NCBI GenBank assembly: GCA_013365365.1
Contig: JABVXU010000389.1
Span: forward strand, 1 to 51,414
Direction: 5' to 3'
DNA length: 51,414 bases
DNA from: Cruorifilaria tuberocauda
Taxonomy: Eukaryota > Nematoda > Chromadorea > Rhabditida > Onchocercidae
The notes under the pieces were generated by a model. It saw only the letters and a list, made by a program, of their open reading frames with translations. It had not been told where the DNA came from and did no database searches. Shown here in pieces: positions 33,001-44,679 of this stretch. The position numbers and the translations under genes were made by a program. Numbering within the stretch: position 1 is the first letter of the stretch; each line of letters begins with the position of its first letter.

Positions 33001-36000
33001 CAGTTATTACGTATGGCTTTGCGAAGACGTAGTGAACGTGATATAGTACGCGAATTAACTATTTGTAATGGAAATAGTAAGAAATCATTGATCGATAAGC
33101 TGCTCAATGTCCTGAATATATGGAATACACGAGCAACTTATTTCGACTTTAAGCTAATGATTCGAGAGGTAAAAATTTTTTCATTTCTTTCAGATATTCT
33201 TATCCCTTTTTATTGATTATTTTTTGATTTATGTCTCCCCTTGTTTACATTTTGTGTACTGTATTCAATTCGTTTGAAGCAATTTTTTGTGGACGTACTT
33301 ACATTATCCAAAATATTACTAAAAATGCCTTTCAAAAGCTATTTTCACCCACAAAAAAAGGGCAAAGAAAAGATACATCATGTCAAGACTCTTTATTTAA
33401 TTTTTATTCTTGTCAACCAATATTCTGCCTCCGTATTTTGTTTGCAAAGAGAATAAATGATCAGATGATCCTGGAACATTGATTAATAGTTTTTGTGCTG
33501 TAGATTTCGCCTGAAGGTTGCACGACTAAACATGCTCAGCAGGGTGCAATTGCTGCAGATGCATTGCTTGGTGAAATTGGAAAGTGTTGTCGAGATTTAT
33601 TTACACAATCACACAAATCTGATAAAAAATTACCACCTGCTGCTGTCGGCAAAGCTTTCAGGTTAATAAAATTTTTGTTTAGAAGAAGTGAAAAGAAAAA
33701 CAAATAAAAAACTCATTGAGAAGTATACTTGTTATAAATTTCACATGTAATATTTTGAGCAAATTTTCAGATCCTTAGTGATAATTTATGACATATTAAT
33801 CGGTCTTTGCCATTATATTATACAAGTATTACTTTACAGCTTTTGAATTGTTAATTACGGTTTAATTCATAACTAGTTATAATGCACTAAAATAACGGTT
33901 CGCTTAAATACTTTCCGCACAGTTTAATACTTGTTTTTCTGGAATTAGAAAGTAGTGCTTGGATAACTGGCAACATTAATAGTTAGGGATAAATGAAATT
34001 TTAGGTTAAAAGATATCACTGCTTATTGGTTGATCAGTCCATTGGTGCATGCCTGTCCACGACCGGGCAATTTGCCGGCCTCATTTCCCGCGATCACTGT
34101 ACAAGGGAAATTTCTCAAAGAAGCAGCAGCAATGCTCGATACTTCATCTGATAACAACAAAGAAAGAATTCAACAAAGGTACATTGTTTTAATGTGGCTT
34201 CTTTCTGTAACTCGGCTGATAAGTAATAGTGTATTACTTTTGGCATAAAGTATTTTGTTTTGAAAATCCAATCTTTTTAGTGCATGGTTGCTGAGTCAAG
34301 AACCATTCTTGAATTTAGTATTAACATGTTTAAATGGCGAAGAACAGCAACGTGATGGTTTGGTCGGGTCAATGCTTAAACAATTACAGGAATTAGCATT
34401 GAAAGCTAAAGACGTAAGTTACAAATTCACTCAATTTTATTAATTTTCTTCCAAATGAAAATGAATTTGTACTTTAATTATAATACTTATAGAATCCCCT
34501 TTTACCATATTTGCGCATATTTTCGTTAGAACGTGAAGGAGTGCTGTTACGAATATCCTTGGTTGGAGGTATGTTTGACTCAGTATGTCATGCTTCTACT
34601 TGTGATACTTGGGCATTGACGCTATTTCAACTAATGCTTTATGGAGTTATCTCAAAGGAACGGGACGGGTAAACAACCTTTTATTTTTTTCTCTTAGCTA
34701 ATTGGATTCTAACAAAAGACTATTAAATTAGAGGTTTCAATATACAGTTCATCTGGGTTGATTTCGTTTTAGAAACTCCAAATAAACAATAATATAATTT
34801 GAGATATTGAATTTCGTTTGACATTTCTATTAACTGTAAATTATGGGAGATGTAAAAATTTTTTTATCATGAAAATAAATACTTGGTTTCGAATAAGAGG
34901 AGGTGAACACGACTAAGAATGAAAACTGTAAAAATGTGTAAAAATCTGAATTTAGATATTTATTCGACTCATGTTATGATATGTTATCTACTCTGTTGAT
35001 ATGGTCGATTACTGATCCGATGAATGCGGCGGCGATGAATACACAAGATCCAGATACCAAATTTCGATTTCCTACTTACTCCTTGATCGTTAAAAAACTC
35101 CGGGTGAATTACTAAAATGTGCTTATTATTGAGTATAAAATTCACTTTTCTCTAAATTTCAATTCTTCATAAAAGGAGAAAATTCAAAAAATATAAGATG
35201 TAAAAGTGGTTATATAGATTAGTGACATTTGAAATTCATTTTATACTTAGAAATGATATATGGAGAATAATGATATTATAGAAAGAATTGAATGAACGTG
35301 CGTTAATTCCTGAACTTCGTTCACTGATGCAGTTTTTACCTATTCCAAAGCCTCAGTTCGAGTTGATAACTTGTGAACCATATGGTACAGTACCAACTTC
35401 ACCTCAAAAACTTGGAAAAAACCAATCACATGGACAATTAATTCAAACAACAGTAAAAGCTAATCGTCATGGGTTGCAGGTTTGTATTATAATTTAACAA
35501 TAACAGTACATCATGTAAGCCCTGTAAGCCATGTAAGAGAACCACCAGAAGTACGTTTACACATTGAATCGACGAAAGATTTTTTTCCTTTCTTGATTTA
35601 CCAACTGAAGGGAAGAAGATACAGAATAATGCTATGTAAAAAAGTGAAGTATAACAACAGTATCTTATTAAAAGAATTAAAAGCTTTGGTGGTATCTCCG
35701 ATGTACTTATCTTCACTTTTGTTATTTAATGAAAAATAGCATTTTCTTTTTATCTTTATTATCTCAACAAATCAACATTCTCTTTATTTTTTACAGTTTG
35801 CTGAAAAAGTGAAATTATCGGCTTACGATATAGTACAGTATCTGAATGTTGATTCAACTTTGCTCAAGCGTCCCTGGAACTGGTCAATGTTACAGGTTTA
35901 TTATATCTTATGTTTATATTTACTGAACAAAAGTAGCATATAACGAGATATTGTGGTTCTGATACATGAAATCATCTAAAATAGCCTGTTCATCCAAGCT

Positions 36001-38881
36001 TGCTTTAGATGTTATGTTCTTATTATTGATTTGATTTCCAAATTAATGCAAGAAATGTGAAATTTAAACCTCTTCATTTCCATTTTTTTAATTTTTCATG
36101 CATTTAATCGTTGTAGGCTGTAAAATTAGATCGTTTGCCAGTTCCTGTCCAACGATACATTCAACGTTTAGTGCATCACTCGCATTACAATGAATTTGTC
36201 CGCCCGACGATTTGTGGAATGGATCGGTGAATTAAATTTTTCTAACGGAAAGGCTTAGATGTGTTCAAACTTTCCCTTAATTTTTATCCCATAACCTAGT
36301 TTTTCTTTTTCTTAACGATGATTAATCTCTAATTTCTTCCATACGTAATTATTGCCTATAGTGCTGGAATAACAGGTTCATTCTATTGTAATTGAATATG
36401 ATTAGTTAATATAAATGAGTGGAAGTGAAATCCTGTTGCTGAAAATTATCATGGATGAATTCGTTGCAGACCACCCAATCTGGATATTTATCTTTCACCA
36501 CCGATGATGGATGTGTCGGAAACACCGGCAACTTTGCATCACGTTTCTTCAAGTGCCGCTACCTCAACAACCACATCTGCCAGTTCTACGGTACGTTAAT
36601 CAAAATCGTCTGTTGGTAATAGTTAGAAATCGCAGTTTATTGAGGTATTTTACATTTACATTTTTCAGACAGGCGTTCTCTGATTATGTTTGGCATACAT
36701 ACCTTCATTCTATTATTCAGTGACTGATTTAATTGAAATTCTTTTTCATTCCAGAATGTATCGGTATCCTCAGGTGGTACAACCATGGATGTGGGTGCAA
36801 CATTGGGTCCTGTGGCGCAGAGTCGTGCAATGGGATACCAGTCAAGTGCCACTCCTAGTTGCACATCCGTTCCCGATGGATCTGCTGCATCTGGTCCTCC
36901 TGGCGCACCAAATGCTGCGGCAGGGATGATGTTCCCGGGACAAGGAGGTCCGATGTCGGTGCTACCAGATCTAACAGGGCGAGGTCAAAACAGTGCGTCG
37001 CCAAGAGGTGCAAGAGGTAAGTTTTCATTATCGATTACGATGTCATTCCTATTTTTATTATTATTCTAATTTAAAATTTGTTTTGCTTAAAAAGTAAAGA
37101 ATACTAATCATGCAGTTATTCTATTCCACTTCTTTTTACAGGAGGACGTCGCAAAGCAACAGGTCTTTCTACTCGTTCTCAAGGTACCACTCGTAAACAG
37201 CGGCAGCAGCGACAACAAACCGTTGATCAGCTGGCTGTAGCAGCTGCAGCTGCGGCTGCCGCTGCGCAGCAGCAACAGCAGCAAATGACTGGTGCCGTTA
37301 GTTGTGGCAATGGCGGTGCACCGACATATCCAGGTACCTGGGCCACAGGTCCACAGCAAGCCGGAGTACCACAGCAGTTTGCATCTGGGCCTTCAGCGCC
37401 TCCTACTGGTAGTGGGCAACCAGGTGAGAAGTCAACATTTCTTCACATAAGACTTATATGTCATACTGTTTGAAATTAAAGCTCGTATTTTAATCTGAAG
37501 GTGTTAGTCAATGTCATCCTCAAATTTAGTATTTAAAATCAAAATTCATGTTTGATTTTTAAAATAAGCTAATAGAGGGTTGTTAATGCTTCTCTACAAG
37601 CTCATTTTATTTTTCAAAAAATCTTAATAAGAATTAGCGAAGTATCAATTAGCGAAGTCGTTAGTTGCTATCAACTTTATCGTCATTATTGCAGTTGTTG
37701 ATTAAAGAACTGTAATTTCATAAGCATCCTGAGAAGAAAAAACGTATTTTTTTGCATATGCATTTTATGAAAACAGACTTGGCACTCATGGAATTAGGAA
37801 ATTTCAGGCGCTGCAATGGGCGCGCAAACGGTAGAAGATTCGAAAATGAAGATTCACTCGATGATCCTGCAAAAGCGACAAGCGCAAGCTGCTAGTGGAG
37901 CTACTGTGACACAACAAGGTACCACAACTGGACCTCAACAAACTTTGCAAGATGTTCACGGTTAGTTTATTGCAGCTACGGCACTATACCATCAAGCTTA
38001 TTTTACAAGGCTGAAGGAGAATGAGATCATACACTTAGATGTTTCTCTGACATTCGAACATTTGGTTAGTTCTGCCAAACTCTCAGTATTAGTTTATCAT
38101 TTTGTTTCATTTTCAAGATTTTCGATTTTCTTATTCGTGCTGCTCCATGCTTTAGCTTATCAAATATCTGGAGGACCAGCACAATATGGTGGTGGCATGG
38201 TAATGAAAGTTGACACGGTTACTAATTCTATGCAAATGACTGATCATACGCAGCAACAGCAGCATCAACAGCAATATGCCCAACAGCAACAGCTAATCCA
38301 AATGCAACGAGGTAGGAAAACATTTTAATTTTAAAACAACCTGAAAATCTCTTCATCTTCCTCTGTCTTTCCTTTTTGTTTGTATTTAATATCCTACGGT
38401 TTGATCCTATTTTGCATAAGATTTTATGTTTGCAGATAGCCAAGGAGGTTCCCAGTATGTTGTACATCATCAACAGCAGCGAGCCAATATAGCTTATGGG
38501 CAACAGCCAGTGCAACAGGCAGCTTATGATTCTCGGTCGGTACATTCATTGCTTTCAAGTTTCTGTTCACTTCTGTCTTGTGCATATACATGTATTTTGA
38601 ATTCATATGATCAAGCAGGAGGCAAATTATTCTTGTTAATTGGGATGTGTGAATAATATTTAAAAGACATTATAGATTCTGCGTAGGAGCGACGAATATT
38701 TGTAAGAAAGAAAGATTGCATTAAAAAACAACTGATTTTCAAAAATTCACAATCATTCACATGATTTAGTTTTGGTGATTCAAAAAGTAACCTCTAAAAT
38801 TTAAGATTCAGCCAGCAGCAGTTGTCATACGGACAACAACCTCAGCAGCAACAGCAATATCATCCACCACAACAATACTAG
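24050..38881 (+). CDS. MED12: Mediator complex subunit 12 (MED12/DPY-22 family)
   Basis: About 2139 aa, near the human length. Exons: 24050-24154, 24386-24487, 24699-24908, 25169-25273, 25565-25709, 25950-26083, 26194-26317, 26393-26576, 26718-26854, 27033-27245, 27651-27775, 27876-28008, 28271-28515, 28636-28856, 28994-29185, 29378-29561, 29850-30013, 30147-30259, 30346-30502, 30737-30914, 31136-31294, 31547-31682, 31924-32016, 32101-32275, 32644-32815, 32995-33168, 33504-33661, 34005-34178, 34281-34413, 34493-34668, 34956-35103, 35282-35479, 35797-35895, 36117-36226, 36470-36590, 36755-37016, 37142-37423, 37808-37960, 38156-38311, 38436-38539, 38816-38881. MED12 links CDK8/cyclin C to Mediator and activates the kinase. 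Landmarks are LKRNRLGPPDVYPQD at the N-terminus, WFTDLAHGKPLAVLARK, LQWAVTVEREGTHRAM (LCEWAV region), HLPIPQSAEYRSECNQR, LCCSSLQGGT, LLSQEPFLNLVLTCL, and an Ala/Gln-rich tail ending HPPQQY. The frame holds through all 41 exons. Weakest junctions: the exon starting 26718, the donor at 30259 and the last acceptor (38816, or 38812 with donor 38537). Confidence 0.96.
25806..25823. repeat. (TA)n microsatellite in MED12 intron
   Basis: A short AT dinucleotide run lies between the MED12 exons at 25565-25709 and 25950-26083. It has no further signal. Confidence 0.8.
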
Positions 38882-39624
38882 AGATTGAGAATTGGGTTCA
38901 CGAAATTGGTGAATAGGAGGAAAGAATCCATACTGATGATCGCAGTACATTTGGATAAGTGACAGTATTCGCTGCTAAATTATGAAATCTGAAAACATAT
39001 CGTGAGCTCATGAGAATTCCTTTGATGGATCCTGGAGATTTTTTAGTGATATATATAAAATGTATTATTTGATTTGATTATTAAATTTCTTCCGTATGTC
39101 ATAGCACGAAACTAGAAGTGCAAAACTAATCTCTGTCGGCTAAGAAAAAGAAAAAGCCACAAAGTTGCAGAAAAACTTTGCTCATTTTAAACTTTTTGGC
39201 ATATTCATATTCATATTTACATGGCTATTCCTATTCATTTAATGTACATTTGGTGATATCTATAAAGCTGCAGTTAAGTAAGATTAAGGTGGTAGGATTA
39301 AATAATAAGACTAAGAAAGAAGTGCAGATGATGCTTATCCTTACCACTAAAAATTTGTCACTATTCATTAATCATTCTTTTAAAAATGCAAGGAATTATA
39401 TATAAGAATACGGATATGCTAGCAGTTCAGTAATATGCTTTGATCTGGGATAAAAGAAATTAGGACTGTTATTTTATTCAAGCATCTGGAAATGCCAAAT
39501 GTCCAATCTGTAATAAATTTCTTAGATTCTGAAAATATTTTTAAATCAGTGTAACAATGTTCGTGGAAACAGTGATAACATCTATACAGCGTAAACATAC
39601 GTTATACAACATCAATTAATAACA
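38882..39624. other. Tail-to-tail intergenic region between MED12 and NELF-C/D
   Basis: This 743-bp gap must hold both 3' UTRs. The NELF-C/D poly(A) signal is listed separately. For MED12 I see only variant signals such as ATTAAA near 39,080. A 75-codon plus frame (39178-39405) has no splice or start support. Confidence 0.6.
39473..39478 (-). terminator. Poly(A) signal AATAAA for NELF-C/D
   Basis: The minus strand reads AATAAA here, about 150 bp after the NELF-C/D stop codon. That is a usual 3' UTR length in nematodes. Assigned by motif and position. Confidence 0.6.
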
Positions 39625-42600
39625 TTACACGAATCCAGTATCTAGTAAAATCAATTCATTTGTATTGGCTGTAGTTTCACATTCCATAATGTTTTCGTCA
39701 CTTCCACCTTCCACAGTTTTAAATGTAGCATCTTGGATGAATTGGTTTACTGCAGGTGCTTTTTCCATTGCTTTTTTGTCAAAAATTTCCTCATGTAACA
39801 ATATTGGTAAAAATGTTTCGGTGAACTCCTCCGAATAGGGTGGTTCAATGATATCCAGAACTTCCACAGCAAAATATCTGTAAAGCATGCAGCAATTAGT
39901 CATAATATACTAATCAGTGTTATTCAACTATAAAATATTTCAATACAATCAGAAACATCAACAAAATTATGATTTTGCGACGTTAGATTAACAGTTAGTA
40001 TGGACAAGAAAGAATATGTCTCTTTTGGAAAATCATTTTCGGATTTTTTTAATGAGAAAGAATTCTGTGCTTAGAGACCGATAAAAGTAACGACGAGATT
40101 TCTTCAAAAATATTAAAATTTCAAGTACATCTTACCTTACAAGAGAAACATCAATTTGTCCTTCCTGAAACATTTTATTGATATTTTCAACAACTGGTAG
40201 TACAAAGCCAACAGAAAGTAGATGAACAAAACGATCAATGATATTTCGTTGCTTCGCGATAATCATTTCCGCTGGTTCCAGAAATTTTGACTGGTGATCA
40301 TATAATTCACGAAGCAGTTTGAATAACCTTCAATTATTCAAGTAAGCCGCTATTCAACCTATTCACTCAGTAATTTACTAAAAAAATCTATTGCAGACAC
40401 CATCAAAAAGAGGATTAATGTCATAATTTGGAGTAATATTCAGGACATCTTGATTGATGAAAAGCAAATCAGAACTAATGCCTTTAAAATTAAATTCCAG
40501 AATTAAATGTCCCAGAAGAGAATTGAAAAATATGTCAACCTGAACTCTCTTGTAAATAAATGCACCAGATTGGTTATTCTTTTAATATGTTTGTTTTAAG
40601 TATGCTTGTTATCAAAACATCGATAATTCTGAGATTAATAACTTCCTTTGTGTGTATTAACAGCAGTAAAACTATATCGGTTTTAATTCGATCAACGATT
40701 ATTTTACTCATCCTACTGCCTACCATTTTCGTTAAGTAATTCAAGCAGATACTGTTCTGGGAATTCTTTTACCAAACAATAGAGATAATAGAGACCTAAT
40801 GTGTAAACCGTTTTGTTTGGTAGCAATCTCGTCCAATAAAACGAAATGAACCACTTCACATTCCTCAAGCGTTTTATCGTTTAGCAAAAATTCTTGCAAA
40901 TAGTGCAGCAATCCAGCAGCAATTGAGGGAAATTCAATACCTGGAAAAAAAATAGTGATTTATCGCTGCTTCTGATATTCTTAACTTCAAACTCCAATTA
41001 TTGAGGTGAGAAAAAATTCGAAACCAAGTTTAAATCTAGGATTGAATTGTTAAACTCGATCATCTATTCCCAGCCAGTGTATTCTCCCAATTACAAAATC
41101 TGATAAATCAAAGAGATGAGCTAAATTGCAGTTGTATTTAAAAATATAAATGCCATAAAAATAACTTTTATTTCCAAGCAAATAATAGAAAAGAAATCAT
41201 ACCACTGAGTAACAACGAGACATTTCTGAAAGATTCACGCCCCGATCTTATGCTATCCAAAATCTGTTCCATAATTTCTTTTGTCTGCTCTATTTCTTCC
41301 TTAATTTGGTCAAAACATCTTAGAGTAAATATGCTGTTACGATATAAACAGGCTAAATCACAAAAAAGCAATGTAATTGGAATAGAAGTAAATTACTTAC
41401 GTCTTCACTTTCCTTGTTTGCATCATTTGATGTACGGCAGGAAGCATAACATAGTAAGAAAATGTATTTCGAACGATGATTCGGCTGAACCTGAAATTTG
41501 AAAAGGACTAATACTTGAAGGAAAAGTAATAGACGAATAATTGTAACCTAGGTATAAGATCGGAATATGAAAAGAAAAAGTTAAATAAAATGAAACATAA
41601 AAGAGAAGTAGCTAAATAGATGAAATTCTTTGAATTAAAAACTATTTTTAAGGAATTTCTCATATAAAAATTACATTTTTTTATTGTTCTAGTATCTTCG
41701 TCAATATGAATCATATTGTAATAGCAATTAAAATAATAATTAAAAGAGAGACCTTGTTTCCTTCATATGCAAATAAGGTATTGATAAGCATATCGATAAA
41801 AACTGTATCTTGGATATATTCAACAGATGGTGGTTCTGATGAACTGTAACTCTGAAAGAGAGCAAGAAAAGATGAAAGAGACATGAGAGACAGAATAAAA
41901 TCATAGGTATAATATTACAAGAAAAAAAGAGAAAGTAATATATATTCTTAAGACGATACTAGTCTCTCAAGTACACATTAGGAAATGAAAGCCTTATCTG
42001 CCATATACATAAAATTTTAGAGAACTAAGTGATCGTTGTCTTTCTTACGGTAATAAAAATCACAAAATAACTGGATGAAAAAGAAAAGGAGAAGAAATAA
42101 TCTTCAATGAAATTATATTGAATTAAGTTTTTAAAAAAGTCACATTAATTTTGCCAATCTATATTAACAAAATTAACTTACGTCATAGAGACGAATAATG
42201 TCAGCTTGATTTAAACATTTTTTGTTAAGCATCGTATATATGCTTTGCTTTACATCATTATTATCTCCTTCTATGGATAAATGAAGATCATGAATATCCT
42301 GATAATTACGCTTAAGAGCTTCACGACGTAACATTTGCGCCAAATATGCACAAGCTGCTGATGCTTCATTCTTTTGCTGAAAAATAAGCATAATAACAGT
42401 AAGTTGAATATTTTATGGAATGAAAATAATTTGTAATTATTAAGATATACTTTCATGTAATGAAGATAATGCTTCATTATTCTAATAATTTAATGCCAAA
42501 TTTAATTACTTGTAATCTCGACATGCATTGAAGTCAATGTAAGACACAGAGAAACTTATTGATCATTTTGCCCCAAATCAATTATACGATCCATGACTAT

Positions 42601-44679
42601 TCAATCAGTACAATTCATTTCGAACTAACCTCTTTGATCATTTCATGCAAAAGAGTTTGTGCGAATAAATACGTATGTTCACTACAACAAACCACCCGAG
42701 TTAAATCCGCAAATGAATTTTCATAATCTTCTGTCATTGGCCCTTTTTTTTGCTTCATAAAAAAGTTATCAATCGCACTTAGTACCATACGACAGTAAAT
42801 TTCAAGCTATAAATGTCAATTTAATATAATTAAACAATTTGATAAAATTTAATAAACTAGTTATATCATCTGCAACACTCAATGTTCGCACAGATTTGAA
42901 CGTGCTGATAATTTGATTTGACGTACTCATTAATGGATCAAAAAATAAAACATTCACCTTGTATTCTTGAGGAAAAGAGGAAAGCAACAGTTGAAAATAT
43001 TTAAGCAAATATATTAGATAGTAATTAATGTCAGTCTAACAGATAAAAACATCTATACCTGCTGAGCAGCTGGATGAACACTCGTAATTTCATGTTGAAA
43101 GCCAGCATCTGATATTATTCGAATTGCTTTCATTAAAAACTTTGATCGAGGATTTTGCTCAATAAGCGTATAAATTAAATCGCGCCATGTCCTGCAAAGC
43201 TTTTTTCCTCGAATTTAAATTTATTTGTAAATTACGAAGTGAAAAAAGTGCCTGATTAATACACTCATGTAATTGACTTACGACTATTAGAAATACTTGC
43301 CTCAATCATACTATTTTAAAGTTACTATATAGCATTAATCATAGGAATACATTTTAGAATTTTAGACAAACTCTTGAAATTTGAATTAATGAAGGTTTGA
43401 TTATCAAACTTTTGTTGCAGCAATTGTGGCAACCATTCATCCACATCGTCACAGTTTTCAAAATTTTTATCCACAACATCAGCCGCAAAACGTTTCTTAA
43501 TCAATGAGCTCAAAGTTTTCTCGAAACATTCACGAACAACTTCCCGGTTACCTTCCAAATCAGATAACCATTCACCAACCAATTCGCAATACTATAACTT
43601 TTTAATTCAAATTACTTGTGACAAATGATTGCGATATTTTCCAAGATTCAATCATTTCACTACTGGATATTGACGCAATTACAAAACCGAAAACCAATGA
43701 GTTAACTGATTTTGCTTAATTTTGCTTGAAATGATCTGATAAATTTTTCGTTATATAAAAGGCTTGTTATTTAGTTTGTTGCAATATTTACCTAATGTGA
43801 TTAGGCTCAGCATAAATTAAAAAAGAACAAAACGTAACCTGAGCGTAACCACGATAGTTATCGGCAAGAGAATTAATAATTACTTCCGGTTGACCACCGA
43901 ATCTTAAATATCCTTTGATAGTTGCTTCTATATCTGGTTCCATTATCGAATCAGGTGCTGTAATAGAGATACAAAATAAATGATAACAAATTCAGAAGTG
44001 AAACAAAGAGATAGAATTTGAAAAATATTTTCATCTTACTATCTTACCGTTCTTTGAGGCTATTGATTAACAAAATAATTAAAACATAAAATTCAAAAAA
44101 AAGACAAAAGCTACCTTGAAGAGCTTCTCGGTAAGTTTTCATTAAAAATTCTCTTGTTTTTTTACGATCATAATAATCAAACTCATCATCACTGCTATCA
44201 GCTCGACTGCAACTGCTAGCACTACTTGCAGTAGTTATAGAAGTGTTTCCTTTCTGTGCATTTTCTTCTGCTGCAATTTTTTCTACAAAAAACGAAAGCA
44301 ATTGAAGTATAATGTTTTAGAATTACCTAAAATAAGCAATGCACTTTGAAATTTTCTTCGATGAAAATTTCAATTCAAAAAAGAACCTTCATTTGATTCA
44401 TCCAATTGACATTGCAATAATGAAATACAAAGTTAGAAGAACAAGTATTTTAACCTGAACTATTCATGGATTTACAAGGTACTTTTCTAATTTACGAGAT
44501 ATACTATAAAATAATTTAACAATTAATTAAAATTCAAATGGAAAAATTGGAATAATATGGTGGAGAGAATTGTTGTTGTAATTGTTTAAAAATTTACCGA
44601 GAATCTTTGAAGCATCTGATTGACTTTGACCGCTAGTTGATGGCATTGAACTTTGCATAGCATCATCGTCTACTTCCAT
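39625..44679 (-). CDS. Negative elongation factor C/D (NELF-C/D, TH1)
   Basis: Complement of exons 39625-39877, 40136-40327, 40796-40940, 41203-41299, 41401-41490, 41753-41851, 42182-42376, 42630-42806, 43059-43191, 43410-43591, 43839-43957, 44115-44282 and 44598-44679, giving 643 aa (human about 580-590). NELF holds RNA polymerase II at promoter-proximal pause sites, and C/D contacts NELF-A and B. Family landmarks run in order: IMEPDIEATIKGYLRFGGQP, NYRGYAQ, TWRDLIYTL, ISDAGFQHEITSVHPAAQQL, SEHTYLFAQTLL, KYIFLLCYA, VHFVLLDEIAT, HLLSVGFVLPVVENI, and YFAVEVLDIIEPPYSEEFTE with FLPIL. The first 80 residues are acidic and Ser-rich (SSDDEFDYYDRKK), as in other members. The donor ATTAG|GTCTCT at 40796 restores the family spacing. 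The exon starting 41299 uses a weak AATTAAG acceptor. The gene is convergent with MED12. Confidence 0.95.

Noticed and set aside
35482..35739. 85-codon plus frame and overlapping 92-codon minus frame in MED12 intron
   Set aside because: Both lie in the intron between the MED12 exons at 35282-35479 and 35797-35895, which join cleanly in phase.
40690..40795. Apparent frameshift in NELF-C/D with a downstream frame reading GLYYLYCLVKEFPEQYLLEL
   Set aside because: Using the donor ATTAG|GTCTCT at 40796 and the acceptor at 40327 gives the correct family spacing with no frameshift. The other frame is intron.
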